NCBI GenBank assembly: GCA_000503195.1
Contig: AYSC01000038.1
Coordinates: 1-39,164, forward strand
Length of the DNA stretch: 39,164 nt
Direction of reading: 5' to 3'
DNA from: Blastomonas sp. CACIA14H2
GTDB lineage: Bacteria; Pseudomonadota; Alphaproteobacteria; Sphingomonadales; Sphingomonadaceae
The notes below the pieces were generated by a model. It was not told the origin of the DNA. It saw nothing but the letters and a program-made list of their open reading frames with translations, and did not search any database. Of this stretch, positions 8,633-16,989 are shown piece after piece (the first letter of the stretch is position 1; each line of letters starts with the position of its first letter). A program made the position numbers and the translations under genes.

Positions 8633-11600
8633 CTATTCCATCGCCAGCAGCCGCTCTGCGCCGCCCAGATCGACCGAGACCAGGCGGCTTACCCCTCGTT
8701 CGACCATGGTCACGCCGAACAGGCGGTGCATGCGGCTCATCGTCACGGCATTGTGGGTGACGATAAGGTAGCGTGTGTCCGTCACCACGGCCATGTGATC
8801 GAGCAGGTCGCAGAACCGGTCGATATTGGCATCGTCGAGCGGCGCATCGACCTCGTCGAGCACGCAGATCGGCGCGGGGTTGGTGAGGAACAGCCCGAAG
8901 ATCAACGCCACCGCCGTCAGCGCCTGCTCCCCGCCCGAAAGCAGGGTGAGCGAGGACAGGCGCTTGCCCGGGGGCTGCGCCATGATCTCGAGCCCGGCTT
9001 CGAGCGGATCGTCGCTGTCGATGAGTTCGAGATGCGCCTTGCCGCCGTTGAACAGCCGCGCGAACAGCGTGCGGAAATGCCTGTCCACCGTCTCGAATGC
9101 GGCGAGCAGCCGCTGGCGGCCCTCGCGATTGAGCGCACCGATCGAGCCGCGCAGCCTGGCGATCGCCTCGACCAGTTCGTCATGCTCCTCGCGGATCGTC
9201 GCCATTTCGGTTTCGAGCGTGGCGAGCTCGTCCGCGGCGATCAGGTTGACCGCGCCGAGCCTTTCGCGCGCCTGATGCAGACGCTCATGCTCGGCGGCTT
9301 CGGTTTCTGCCGGTTCGACCGTGGCTGGGTCGAAAGCAAAGCGGTCGGGCAGCAGAGGGGGCGGGCACTGGAAGCGCTCGCCACAGCCTTGCGCGAGCTC
9401 GATCCGGCGCTGGTCCTGATGCTCGGCGCGCGCGCTCGCTCCGGCGCGCTGCTCGCGCGCCAAAGCCAGCGTCTCGCCGGTCGCTGCAGCGAGTCGCTCG
9501 GCCTCGGCCAGCCCCTTTTCCGCTGCCTGCGATGCCGCTTCCGCCTGTGCCTGCGCTGCGCGTGCATCGGCCAGCGAGGCCTGGAGCGCGGTGATCGTCT
9601 CGCCGAGCTTTTCGGGCTTGCCCGCTATCCCGGCGCGCTCCTGTGCCAGTTCGGCGGCGCGCACCTGCATCTCGCGCAGCCGCTGCGCGGCCTCGCCCGA
9701 TCGGCCCTGCCAGCCCTTGATCTCGGCGCGCACGCTCGCGCGCCGCTCGCGCAGCGCGGATACCGCCTGCGCCTGTGCGGCGACCGCCGCCATCGCCGAT
9801 CGCAAGCCGGATTGAGCAGCATTGGTACGCTCGCCGAGCAGCGCCACCTGCTCGCGTTGCACCGCGCCGTCAGGCAGCGCGGCGCGCGCCGCCTCGGCGG
9901 CCTGGCGGTCGTGCGCGGTGGCTTCGGCATCGGCGGCCAGGCGCTCGATGCGCTCGGCGAGATCGTCGCGGCGCTCGGCATCGCGCTGCAGCGCGTGCTC
10001 GGTCTGGTCGCGATCGCGCAATGCCTGGCGCTCGGCTGACTCGGCGGCGGCCAGTGCGCGGCCATGCTCGGCGATCCGCGTCTGCAGATCGGCGAGTTGC
10101 TGCTGCGCCTGCGCCAGCGCGGCCTCTGCGCCCTCCAGCCGCTCGGCCAGGACTGGGCGAGTTGCTTCGAGTTCGGTCAGCCGGGTGCGCCGCTCGAGCC
10201 GTTCTGCCGCAGCAGCGCCGTCGCCGCGCGAAACGAAGCCGTCCCAGCGGCGCACCCGGCCATCGTGCGTGACCAGCCGGACGCCGGGGGCGAGCGTCCG
10301 TCCGGCATCGATCTGTGCAACCATGACCAGCGACAGCCGCGCGGCGAGAGCCTCAGGCGCGCGCACATGGTCGGCGAGCCATGTGCAGCCATCGGGCAGC
10401 GCGGGGCGATCGGCGGGCAGCTCGGCCCCGGTCCAGAAGCGACCGTCCCCAACAGCCTCGGCGATCGGTGCGCTCAGGTCATCGCCCAGCGCCGCCGCGA
10501 GCGCCTTTTCATAGCCCCTGTCGGCCTGGACCTGGTCGAGCGCGCGCTCGCCTCCGCCCGGCCGCCTTGCCAGGTCGCGGGCCAATGCCTCGATCTCGCG
10601 CGTCATCGCGTTGAGCTCGGCGCGCAGCGTCGCAAGCTCGCTCTGCGCCGCATCGCGCGCGGAGACGACGGCATCGCGACCCGATTGCGCTTCGGCCAGC
10701 GCCGACGCAGCCGCTACCCTGGCGTCCGCGGCATGCGCGCATTCGGCGAGCGCCTCGTCGCGCAGCTGCGCCAGTTCTGCGGCATCGCCGAGCCCGGCGA
10801 GCTGGGCGCGGGTGCGCTGCAATTCCTCGTCGGCGCGGCGATGGCGCGCCAGCGCGGTGGCGAGCGCGGCATCGGCGACCTTGATGTCGGCATCGGTGCG
10901 CGCGAGCTCGGCCCTCGCTTCGGCCAGCGCCAGCTCGGCCTCGCGCACCGCGCGTTCGGCATTGTCCTGCGCATGCGCGAGCACCGGCCCGCGCGCTTCC
11001 TCGGCGGCGATATCGGCCTGGACGCGGGCGTTTTCCGCCTCCAGCCGTTCGAGCGCGGCGGTGGCGTCGTGGGTGAGGCGGTCTTCGCGCGCGCTATCCT
11101 CGGCGATCCGCATCTGTTGCCGGTCGAGATCGGACAGGCGCTGCACGGCGGCATCGCGCTCTGCCGTCAGCGACGACAGCCGGAAGGCCAGATCCTGCGC
11201 CGCGTCGCGCGCCGACTGCAGCGCGGCGCGGGTTTCGGCCAGCGTCTCGATCGCGCTGCGCTGCCCGGTCTGCGCCTCATGCTGCGCCGTCTTGGCCGCA
11301 GCGACAGCCGCCTCGGCCGCTGCGGCTTCTGCACGCGCCTGCTTCGCCGCCTCGGCCGCCGTGCGCCAGCGGGCGAACAGCGCGCGCGCCTCGGCCACCG
11401 CAATCTGGTGGCTGAGCGCGCGGTAGCGTTCCGCCGCCTTGGCCTGGCGCGCCAGATTGGCCGCGCGCGCCTCCATGTCGGTCAGCACCTGTTGCAGGCG
11501 CTCGAGATTGGCTTCGGTCGCGCGCAGCTTCTGCTCGGCATCCTTGCGGCGGACATGGAGGCCCGCGATTCCCGCGGCCTCTTCGAGCATCTGGCGCCGC

Positions 11601-12172
11601 TCGACCGGGCGCGCCGAGATCACGGCGGCGATCCGCCCTTGGCTGACCAGAGCCGGGCTGTGCGCGCCGGTGGCGGCATCGGCAAAGAGCAGCGCGACAT
11701 CCTTGGCGCGCACGTCGCGGCCATTGGCGCGATAGGCGCTGCCCGCGCCGCGCTCGATCCGGCGGACGACCTCGAGCTCGCCATCCTCGACCGAGACCGC
11801 CGCGAGCACAGGCTGGCTGACCTCGGTGAGCAGCGCGACCTCGGCGAAATTGCGCGCCGGGCGGGTGGCGGTGCCCGCGAAGATGACGTCCTCCATGCCG
11901 CCGCCGCGCATCGACTTGGCCGAGCTTTCACCCATGACCCAGCGGATCGCCTCGAGCAGGTTGGACTTGCCGCAGCCATTGGGTCCGACGATCCCGGTTA
12001 GTCCGGGTTCGATCCGCAGTTCGGCAGGTTCGACAAAGCTCTTGAATCCGCTGAGCTTCAGCCGCTTGAAGCGCATCGGGGCGGTGAAGGAAGGAGCAAC
12101 GGACGCAGCAGGGGTGAGACCAGAGGTATCCCCCTGATCGGTGCTGTCAGCCGTCAACCCCCCTTGGTCCAT
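8633..12172 (-). CDS. smc: Chromosome segregation ATPase SMC
   Basis: Full-length SMC of 1179 residues that works with ScpA/ScpB as condensin. Walker A is GPNGCGKS at residues 63-70; two long Ala/Glu/Arg-rich coiled-coil arms flank a hinge at about 545-660; the ABC signature LSGGEQ (about 1076) and Walker B with D-loop (ICVLDEVDAPLDDAN, about 1100) are intact. The conserved core begins at MRFKRLKLSGFKSF, residue 33. I kept the upstream ATG at 12172 because a good GAAAGGGG ribosome site precedes it, while none precedes the ATG at 12076. This leaves a 32-residue polar extension that could be real or mis-started. The gene follows the dsbA-like lipoprotein by 24 bases and is the last gene of the dciA operon. 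Confidence 0.96.
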   Translation of the reverse strand: MDQGGLTADSTDQGDTSGLTPAASVAPSFTAPMRFKRLKLSGFKSFVEPAELRIEPGLTGIVGPNGCGKSNLLEAIRWVMGESSAKSMRGGGMEDVIFAGTATRPARNFAEVALLTEVSQPVLAAVSVEDGELEVVRRIERGAGSAYRANGRDVRAKDVALLFADAATGAHSPALVSQGRIAAVISARPVERRQMLEEAAGIAGLHVRRKDAEQKLRATEANLERLQQVLTDMEARAANLARQAKAAERYRALSHQIAVAEARALFARWRTAAEAAKQARAEAAAAEAAVAAAKTAQHEAQTGQRSAIETLAETRAALQSARDAAQDLAFRLSSLTAERDAAVQRLSDLDRQQMRIAEDSAREDRLTHDATAALERLEAENARVQADIAAEEARGPVLAHAQDNAERAVREAELALAEARAELARTDADIKVADAALATALARHRRADEELQRTRAQLAGLGDAAELAQLRDEALAECAHAADARVAAASALAEAQSGRDAVVSARDAAQSELATLRAELNAMTREIEALARDLARRPGGGERALDQVQADRGYEKALAAALGDDLSAPIAEAVGDGRFWTGAELPADRPALPDGCTWLADHVRAPEALAARLSLVMVAQIDAGRTLAPGVRLVTHDGRVRRWDGFVSRGDGAAAAERLERRTRLTELEATRPVLAERLEGAEAALAQAQQQLADLQTRIAEHGRALAAAESAERQALRDRDQTEHALQRDAERRDDLAERIERLAADAEATAHDRQAAEAARAALPDGAVQREQVALLGERTNAAQSGLRSAMAAVAAQAQAVSALRERRASVRAEIKGWQGRSGEAAQRLREMQVRAAELAQERAGIAGKPEKLGETITALQASLADARAAQAQAEAASQAAEKGLAEAERLAAATGETLALAREQRAGASARAEHQDQRRIELAQGCGERFQCPPPLLPDRFAFDPATVEPAETEAAEHERLHQARERLGAVNLIAADELATLETEMATIREEHDELVEAIARLRGSIGALNREGRQRLLAAFETVDRHFRTLFARLFNGGKAHLELIDSDDPLEAGLEIMAQPPGKRLSSLTLLSGGEQALTAVALIFGLFLTNPAPICVLDEVDAPLDDANIDRFCDLLDHMAVVTDTRYLIVTHNAVTMSRMHRLFGVTMVERGVSRLVSVDLGGAERLLAME

Positions 12173-12196
12173 TCAACCCCTTTCGGAAAGCCGGGG

Positions 12197-12943
12197 TCAG
12201 CGTGCCCCCATCGCCTGAATCTCGGTTTCCAGCGCCGGCCAGCCGGTAAATTCGACCTTGCGACCGTTGAGGAAGAAGGTCGGCGTGCCCTGGATCTCGT
12301 CTTCCTTGGTGGCGGTGTTGGTCGCCTCGGCCAGCGCCTGCGCGGTTTCGACATTGGTCAGGCACTGCATGGCCTGATCGCGCGAGATGCCGCGCTGGGC
12401 GAAGAAATCGATCAGGCCCGTGCCGTCGGCCAGCGCGACGAAGCGCTGATTGTCGGGCATGGCGAGCGCCGCCTCGAAACGCTGCTGGCCCATGGCCTGC
12501 GCCTTGGTGAAGATGTCCTCCTGATTGGCGAGGACCTGCTCGGTCAGCGCGAAATAGCTCTCGTTGGGGCCGCACCGGGTCAGCATCGACGCGGTGAGAT
12601 CGAGCGGTTCGCGCACGAAATTGCGCAGCTCGAAGCTGACCCGGCCGCTGGCGACATATTTGTCGCGGATCGTCTCGAACGCCTGTTCGGCGAATTCGGC
12701 GCAATGGCTGCAGGTCAGCGAGGCATATTCGACCAGCTTGATCGGCGCATCGGGGTTGCCCATCACATAATAGTCCTTGTCGGTCTTGGTCACCGTCTCG
12801 GTCCAGTTCTTGCCGGCAGGCGCGGGAATCGCGGCGATCGGTTCGCCGGAGGTGGCGCCTTCCGCGCTCTTGTCGGCCTCGCCGCTGCACGCGGCGACGG
12901 AGAGCATCAGGGGCAGGGCGATCAGGCTGGCAAAACGCTTCAT
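12197..12943 (-). CDS. DsbA-like thiol-disulfide lipoprotein
   Basis: A 248-residue DsbA/DsbG-fold thioredoxin protein. The N-terminus is a lipoprotein signal with lipobox VAAC, cysteine C19, so it is predicted to be membrane-anchored and face the periplasm. The redox motif is CSHC (C78-C81) and the cis-proline loop is GTPTFF (P221). An additional pair, C124 and C194, lies in the helical insert. Members of this group oxidise or isomerise cysteines of exported proteins. It belongs to the operon dciA, dsbA-like, dsbA-like, smc and is a paralogue of the next gene upstream (shared VEY...TC.HCA.FE, EVRNF-type and REPLDLTA/RDPLDMTV blocks). Substrate unknown. Confidence 0.92.
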   Translation of the reverse strand: MKRFASLIALPLMLSVAACSGEADKSAEGATSGEPIAAIPAPAGKNWTETVTKTDKDYYVMGNPDAPIKLVEYASLTCSHCAEFAEQAFETIRDKYVASGRVSFELRNFVREPLDLTASMLTRCGPNESYFALTEQVLANQEDIFTKAQAMGQQRFEAALAMPDNQRFVALADGTGLIDFFAQRGISRDQAMQCLTNVETAQALAEATNTATKEDEIQGTPTFFLNGRKVEFTGWPALETEIQAMGAR

Positions 12944-12988
12944 ACAGGCTTGGTCCTTGTGATAAAACAGGTCGATCGGTCATCAATT

Positions 12989-13106
12989 CCTCCCCTGCAA
13001 GGGGAGGGGAACCATCCGTCAGGATGGCGGAGGGGTATCACCCTGGCAGCACCGCGGACACCCCTCCGCCAGCCCTTTGGGCTGCCACCTCCGCTTGCAG
13101 GGGAGG
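12989..13106. repeat. Head-to-head pair of a dispersed GC-rich palindromic repeat
   Basis: Two copies of one element face each other. The first (12989-13036) reads CCTCCCCTGCAAGGGGAGG, then a small hairpin, then GCGGAGGGGT. The second (13060-13106) is its reverse complement with a different inner hairpin. A third copy is at 39092-39142. This resembles REP/BIME elements: conserved outer palindrome, variable inner stem. It fills the gap between the two dsbA-like genes and may act as an attenuator or mRNA-stability element within the operon. Confidence 0.85.
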
Positions 13107-13137
13107 ATTTTCCTACCGGTTATCTCCAATGCACGCT

Positions 13138-13860
13138 CTAGCGGCTGGCCAGCAGCGGTTCCAGACTTTTCCAGTCGTAGACATTGGGCTGCAGCTTGCC
13201 GTTGATGGTGAAGCTGGGCGTACCCTCGATCTTCACCGTTTCGCCGGCGAACTTGGTCATCGCCAGCACCTTGCCCTGTTCGGTCTTGTTGGCAAGGCAC
13301 GCATCGATCTGGGCGTTGGTGGCCAGCGGTGCATGCCGACGCAGCTCGTCATACAGGCCGAGATCGCTGGCAATGCGCTTCAATCGGGCATTGATGTCGC
13401 CCTGATACCAGGCCGCCTGGCCTTCGCGGCCCAGGCTGCCGGCCTTGGTCATCCAGGTGCGCTGGCTGGCGAGCAGGCCGTGATGGCGACGGAAGAAGCT
13501 GCGCGGTTCGCCGCAGCGCGCCAGCAGTGCGACGGTCATGTCGAGCGGATCGCGGATGAAATTGCGCACTTCCAGGCTGGTCTTGCCCTTGGCGATGAAG
13601 CCGTCGGCCAGCGCGGGGTTCGATTCCTGCTCAAACGCCGCGCAATGCGGGCAGGTATAGCTCATGTACTCGACGATCTTCTGGGTCGCGGCAGGGTTGC
13701 CCAGAACATGCCCGCCAACCTGGCTCTGGCTCACCCGGTTCGACCAGTCGGCAGGTGCGGCGGCTTTCTGCGCGGTGCCGGGCGATACGGCGAACAGGCT
13801 CGCGGCGGCGGCGAGCGCGATGGCGGAAACGGCAAGAAGCGGGCGCAAAGGCGCAATCAT
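13138..13860 (-). CDS. DsbA-family periplasmic thiol-disulfide protein
   Basis: A 240-residue thioredoxin-fold protein with a cleavable signal peptide (hydrophobic residues 8-28, cleavage near GTAQK), hence periplasmic and soluble, unlike its lipoprotein paralogue downstream. The active site is CPHC (C70-C73), the classical DsbA tetrad; the cis-proline loop is GTPSFT. Cysteines C114 and C188 in the helical domain correspond to those in the paralogue. The function is disulfide formation or exchange in exported proteins. The ATG overlaps the stop of dciA (ATGA), so the two are co-translated. No dsbB is visible in the window. Confidence 0.92.
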   Translation of the reverse strand: MIAPLRPLLAVSAIALAAAASLFAVSPGTAQKAAAPADWSNRVSQSQVGGHVLGNPAATQKIVEYMSYTCPHCAAFEQESNPALADGFIAKGKTSLEVRNFIRDPLDMTVALLARCGEPRSFFRRHHGLLASQRTWMTKAGSLGREGQAAWYQGDINARLKRIASDLGLYDELRRHAPLATNAQIDACLANKTEQGKVLAMTKFAGETVKIEGTPSFTINGKLQPNVYDWKSLEPLLASR

Positions 13861-14522
13861 CGATCAACCTCATCAGGCAAGGGCGGCGCAAACAGGCGCA
13901 CGGGTTTCAGATTGTCGCTCCTTAGCTGAACCGGGGCTGGCCGTGGAGCCTTGGCTGCCGCCTCGCGCGCCTCCTTTTCCTCGAGGCTGCGCGCGAGCGA
14001 TTCGAGCACGGTCTGCAATTCGGGATCGGCAATCGGCTTGAGCCCATCGGCGGGCGCGATGCTGATGGGCTTGAGCGACGGCGGGGCGGCGGGGCGCGGC
14101 TCGGGGCGCTTGGGGGGCGTCAGCGTTCCGTGGCGATATCGAACGCGCGCCACCGCCGCATAACCGAAAAAGCGGTTCACCCGCGCGATGATCTCGGGCT
14201 CGGCATGCTGCATGAAGATCGCGGTCGCGCTGGTCACGACCAGATGCAGCGTGCCATCCGCCTTCTTGCCGCGCGCAAAGGCGATCGATTCGGGGCTCGC
14301 CATCGCGGCATAGCGCGGCCCGGCAATCTCGGCCCAGCGGCTGACCAGCGAGCTCTGGATGAAGCCGAACTTGCGAAAGCTGGTCTCGCCGATCGACGGG
14401 ATCAGGTCGGCTATGCCGCGCGCATCGCCGCCCCGCCTGCGCCGTGGAGGGGCAGCAGGCTGCGCCGCCTTGCGCGGCCGGGTGGTGGCGGGCTTATCGC
14501 TTTCCATTTCGCGCGCGACCAT
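13857..14522 (-). CDS. dciA: DciA-family (DUF721) replicative helicase-loading protein
   Basis: A 221-residue protein with a basic low-complexity N-terminus (PRKAAQPAAPPRRRRGG), then the DUF721 domain at about residues 38-130 (SLVSRWAEIAGPRYAAMASP, GTLHLVVTSATAIFMQHAE, IIARVNRFFGYAAVARVRYR) and a Pro/Ala-rich disordered tail. DciA is the ancestral bacterial loader of the DnaB helicase in species without DnaC or DnaI. It heads the operon with two dsbA-like genes and smc and diverges from mutY with only 14 bases between the two start codons. The start could instead be the ATG five codons in (14507). The DUF721 assignment is strong; the helicase-loader role comes from the family. Confidence 0.88.
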   Translation of the reverse strand: MVAREMESDKPATTRPRKAAQPAAPPRRRRGGDARGIADLIPSIGETSFRKFGFIQSSLVSRWAEIAGPRYAAMASPESIAFARGKKADGTLHLVVTSATAIFMQHAEPEIIARVNRFFGYAAVARVRYRHGTLTPPKRPEPRPAAPPSLKPISIAPADGLKPIADPELQTVLESLARSLEEKEAREAAAKAPRPAPVQLRSDNLKPVRLFAPPLPDEVDR

Positions 14523-14536
14523 GGCATAGCCGCCCT

Positions 14537-15634
14537 ATGTCCGTCGAGTGTCGCGATGATATTGTGGAAACCGGCACCGGCGCGATCGCTGCGGCGCTGC
14601 TCGAGCATTATGATATGCATGCGCGTGATCTGCCCTGGCGCGTTTCGCCCGCCGCGCGCCGCGCCGGGGTGAGGCCCGATCCGTATCGCGTCTGGCTGTC
14701 GGAGGTCATGCTGCAGCAGACCACGGTCGCGGCGGTGACCGGCTATTTCGAACGGTTCACGACGCGCTGGCCGACGGTCGAGGCGCTGGCCGCCGCGCCG
14801 CAGGAGGACGTGCTCGCCGCCTGGGCGGGGCTCGGCTATTATGCTCGCGCGCGCAACCTTATCGCCTGCGCCAACGTGGTCGCGAACGAGCATGGCGGGC
14901 GTTTTCCCGAGACCGAGGCGGGCCTTCGTGCCTTGCCGGGGATTGGCGACTATACCGCGGCGGCTATCGCCGCGATCGCCTTTGACCAACCCGCGGCGGT
15001 GGTCGACGCCAATGTCGAACGCGTGGTCGCCCGGCTGTTCGGCATCGTCATACCGCTCCCCGCAGCCCGGCCCGAGATCCGCAAGCGCACCGCCGAGATC
15101 ACTCCGCGCGAGCGTACCGGCGACTTTGCCCAGGCGATGATGGATCTGGGCGCGACCATTTGCACCGTGCGCAACCCATCGTGCCTGCTCTGCCCGCTGG
15201 CGCCGCACTGCGAAGCGCGCGCGCAGGGCATCGCCGAATCGCTGCCGGTCAAGCCGCCCAAAAAGGCCAAGCCGCAGCGCACCGGCACCGCCTTCTGGAT
15301 CGAACAGGACGGGCAGGTGATGCTCGTCCAGCGTCCTGGCAAGGGCATGCTCGGCGGCATGCGCGCGCTGCCCGACGATGGCTGGGTCGCAGGACGCGAC
15401 GGAAGCGGGCAGCCGCCCATGACCGGCCAGTGGCGGGTCATCGATGCGGCGGTGACGCATGTGTTCACGCATTTTTCGCTCGAGCTCGCATTGGCGCTTT
15501 ATCGCGGCCCTCAAATCGATAAGGTTGCCATTGAAAACCTGAATGGCATCTGGTGGCCGGTGGAACGGATTGCGGAAGCGGGGCTTCCCACGCTGTTCGC
15601 CAAGGCGGCTTCCGTCGCCATTCAGCATCGATAA
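14537..15634 (+). CDS. mutY: Adenine DNA glycosylase MutY
   Basis: A 365-residue base-excision repair enzyme that removes adenine mispaired with 8-oxoguanine. It has the HhH-GPD domain with catalytic E56 (SEVMLQQT), the hairpin LPGIGDYTAAA and D157 (VVDANVERV); the 4Fe-4S site is C209, C216, C219, C225 in the MutY spacing C-x6-C-x2-C-x5-C; and a C-terminal NUDIX-like domain recognises 8-oxoG (about 240-360, HVFTHFSLELALAL). No ribosome site is seen before the ATG, which lies 14 bases from the divergent dciA start, so the transcript may be leaderless or start inside dciA. Relevant to oxidative damage, as are katG and katE nearby. Confidence 0.96.
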   Translation: MSVECRDDIVETGTGAIAAALLEHYDMHARDLPWRVSPAARRAGVRPDPYRVWLSEVMLQQTTVAAVTGYFERFTTRWPTVEALAAAPQEDVLAAWAGLGYYARARNLIACANVVANEHGGRFPETEAGLRALPGIGDYTAAAIAAIAFDQPAAVVDANVERVVARLFGIVIPLPAARPEIRKRTAEITPRERTGDFAQAMMDLGATICTVRNPSCLLCPLAPHCEARAQGIAESLPVKPPKKAKPQRTGTAFWIEQDGQVMLVQRPGKGMLGGMRALPDDGWVAGRDGSGQPPMTGQWRVIDAAVTHVFTHFSLELALALYRGPQIDKVAIENLNGIWWPVERIAEAGLPTLFAKAASVAIQHR

Positions 15635-15679
15635 AGCCGGGCTCGCGATAGGCGCAGATCCGATCAACGGGAGAAACAC

Positions 15680-16978
15680 ATGTCGAAGCTTTTGAGCCAG
15701 ATGCCGCAGATGAACCGCCGCCACATGCTGGGTTCGGCGGGCCTGCTCGGCCTGTTCGCCGCGATGCCCGGCTATGCGCGCGCGATGGCGAGCGGCGATT
15801 TCGGCCTGATCCGCAAGCAGGTCGAGGACTATGTCGCCAGCAAGAAGGTGGCAGGCATGCTGGTGTCGATCGGCTTCGGCGCGCAGCCGGCCGCGCTGGT
15901 CGGCGCGGGCAATCTGGCGCTCGATATCCCGACCCCGGTCGATGCCAATTCGCTCTGGCGTGTCTATTCGATGACCAAGCCGATCACCGGCATGGCCGCG
16001 ATGATGCTGGTCGAACAGGGCAAGCTCAAGCTCGACCAGCCGATCGCCGATTTCATCCCGGAATTCGCGAACATGAAGGTGCTGACCGACCCGGCCAAGT
16101 CGCTCGATTCGGTCCCCGCGAAGACAATGATCACCCCGCGCCATCTGATGACGCACACGGCGGGGCTGGGGTACAATATCGTCACCAAGGGGCCGCTGCT
16201 CGACGAATACAACAAGCTCGGCATCTCGCCCGCCGCGGTCAGCAAGACACCGATCCCCGGATTCCCGCTGCCCGCGCCCACCCCGCCGATCGACGAATTC
16301 GCGCGCCGCGTCGCCACGTTGCCGCTGATTGCCGAGCCGGGCACCATCTGGAGCTATTCGATCGGGCTCGACCTGCTCGGCTATGTCATCCAGGTCGCTT
16401 CGGGCATGGAATTCGGCGCGTTCCTGCAGAAGAGCATGTTCGATCCGCTGGGTATGAAGAGCAGCTACTGGACCGTGCCGCAAAGCGAGGTCGCGCGGCT
16501 CAGCACCAATTATGCGCCCTTTGCCGGCGCGCTGATCCCGATCGATCCGGCGCAGGACAGCATCTTCACCGTGCCGCCGGCCTTCCCGTTCGGCGGGGCA
16601 GGCCTGGTCAGCTCGGCGCATGATTATGACCGCTTCCTCGCCATGCTGGTCGGCAAGGGCCAGCTCGGCGGCACCCGGATCATGTCCGAGGCGACGGCGC
16701 TGATGGGCATGTCGAACCTGCTGCCGTCGACCGCGGTGACCAAGGGTACCTGGGTCGAAGGCCAGGGCTTCGGTGCGGGCGGCCGCGTCGGGCTGGGTAA
16801 CGACAAGGGGCCGGCGGGCACCTATGGCTGGGGCGGCGCGGCGGGCACGGTCGGCTTTGTCGATCATATCCGCGGCTTCCGCGCGTCGGGCTTCACCCAG
16901 TACATGCCGGCGGAAACCTATCCCTTCCAGCGCGAATTCCCCAAGATGGTCTATGACCAGCTCCAGGCGATGGGCTGA
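15680..16978 (+). CDS. Tat-exported serine hydrolase, beta-lactamase/esterase family
   Basis: A 432-residue enzyme of the class C beta-lactamase / esterase EstB family (Pfam Beta-lactamase). The nucleophile motif SxxK is SMTK (S97, K100), the tyrosine motif is Y226-S-I, and the third motif has the esterase-like form WGGAAGT rather than KTG. The N-terminus MNRRHMLGSAGLLGLF with R13-R14 is a probable twin-arginine signal ending near AMA-SG, so the folded enzyme acts in the periplasm. Such proteins usually hydrolyse small esters or D-amino-acid-like substrates rather than lactam drugs; the natural substrate is unknown. GGGAG precedes the ATG. The gene stands between mutY and nudC on the same strand. 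Confidence 0.92.
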   Translation: MSKLLSQMPQMNRRHMLGSAGLLGLFAAMPGYARAMASGDFGLIRKQVEDYVASKKVAGMLVSIGFGAQPAALVGAGNLALDIPTPVDANSLWRVYSMTKPITGMAAMMLVEQGKLKLDQPIADFIPEFANMKVLTDPAKSLDSVPAKTMITPRHLMTHTAGLGYNIVTKGPLLDEYNKLGISPAAVSKTPIPGFPLPAPTPPIDEFARRVATLPLIAEPGTIWSYSIGLDLLGYVIQVASGMEFGAFLQKSMFDPLGMKSSYWTVPQSEVARLSTNYAPFAGALIPIDPAQDSIFTVPPAFPFGGAGLVSSAHDYDRFLAMLVGKGQLGGTRIMSEATALMGMSNLLPSTAVTKGTWVEGQGFGAGGRVGLGNDKGPAGTYGWGGAAGTVGFVDHIRGFRASGFTQYMPAETYPFQREFPKMVYDQLQAMG

Positions 16979-16989
16979 GCGAAGGCCGG

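Noticed and set aside
12989-13106. CRISPR array
   Set aside because: Only two inverted copies with variable inner hairpins; no regularly spaced direct repeats.
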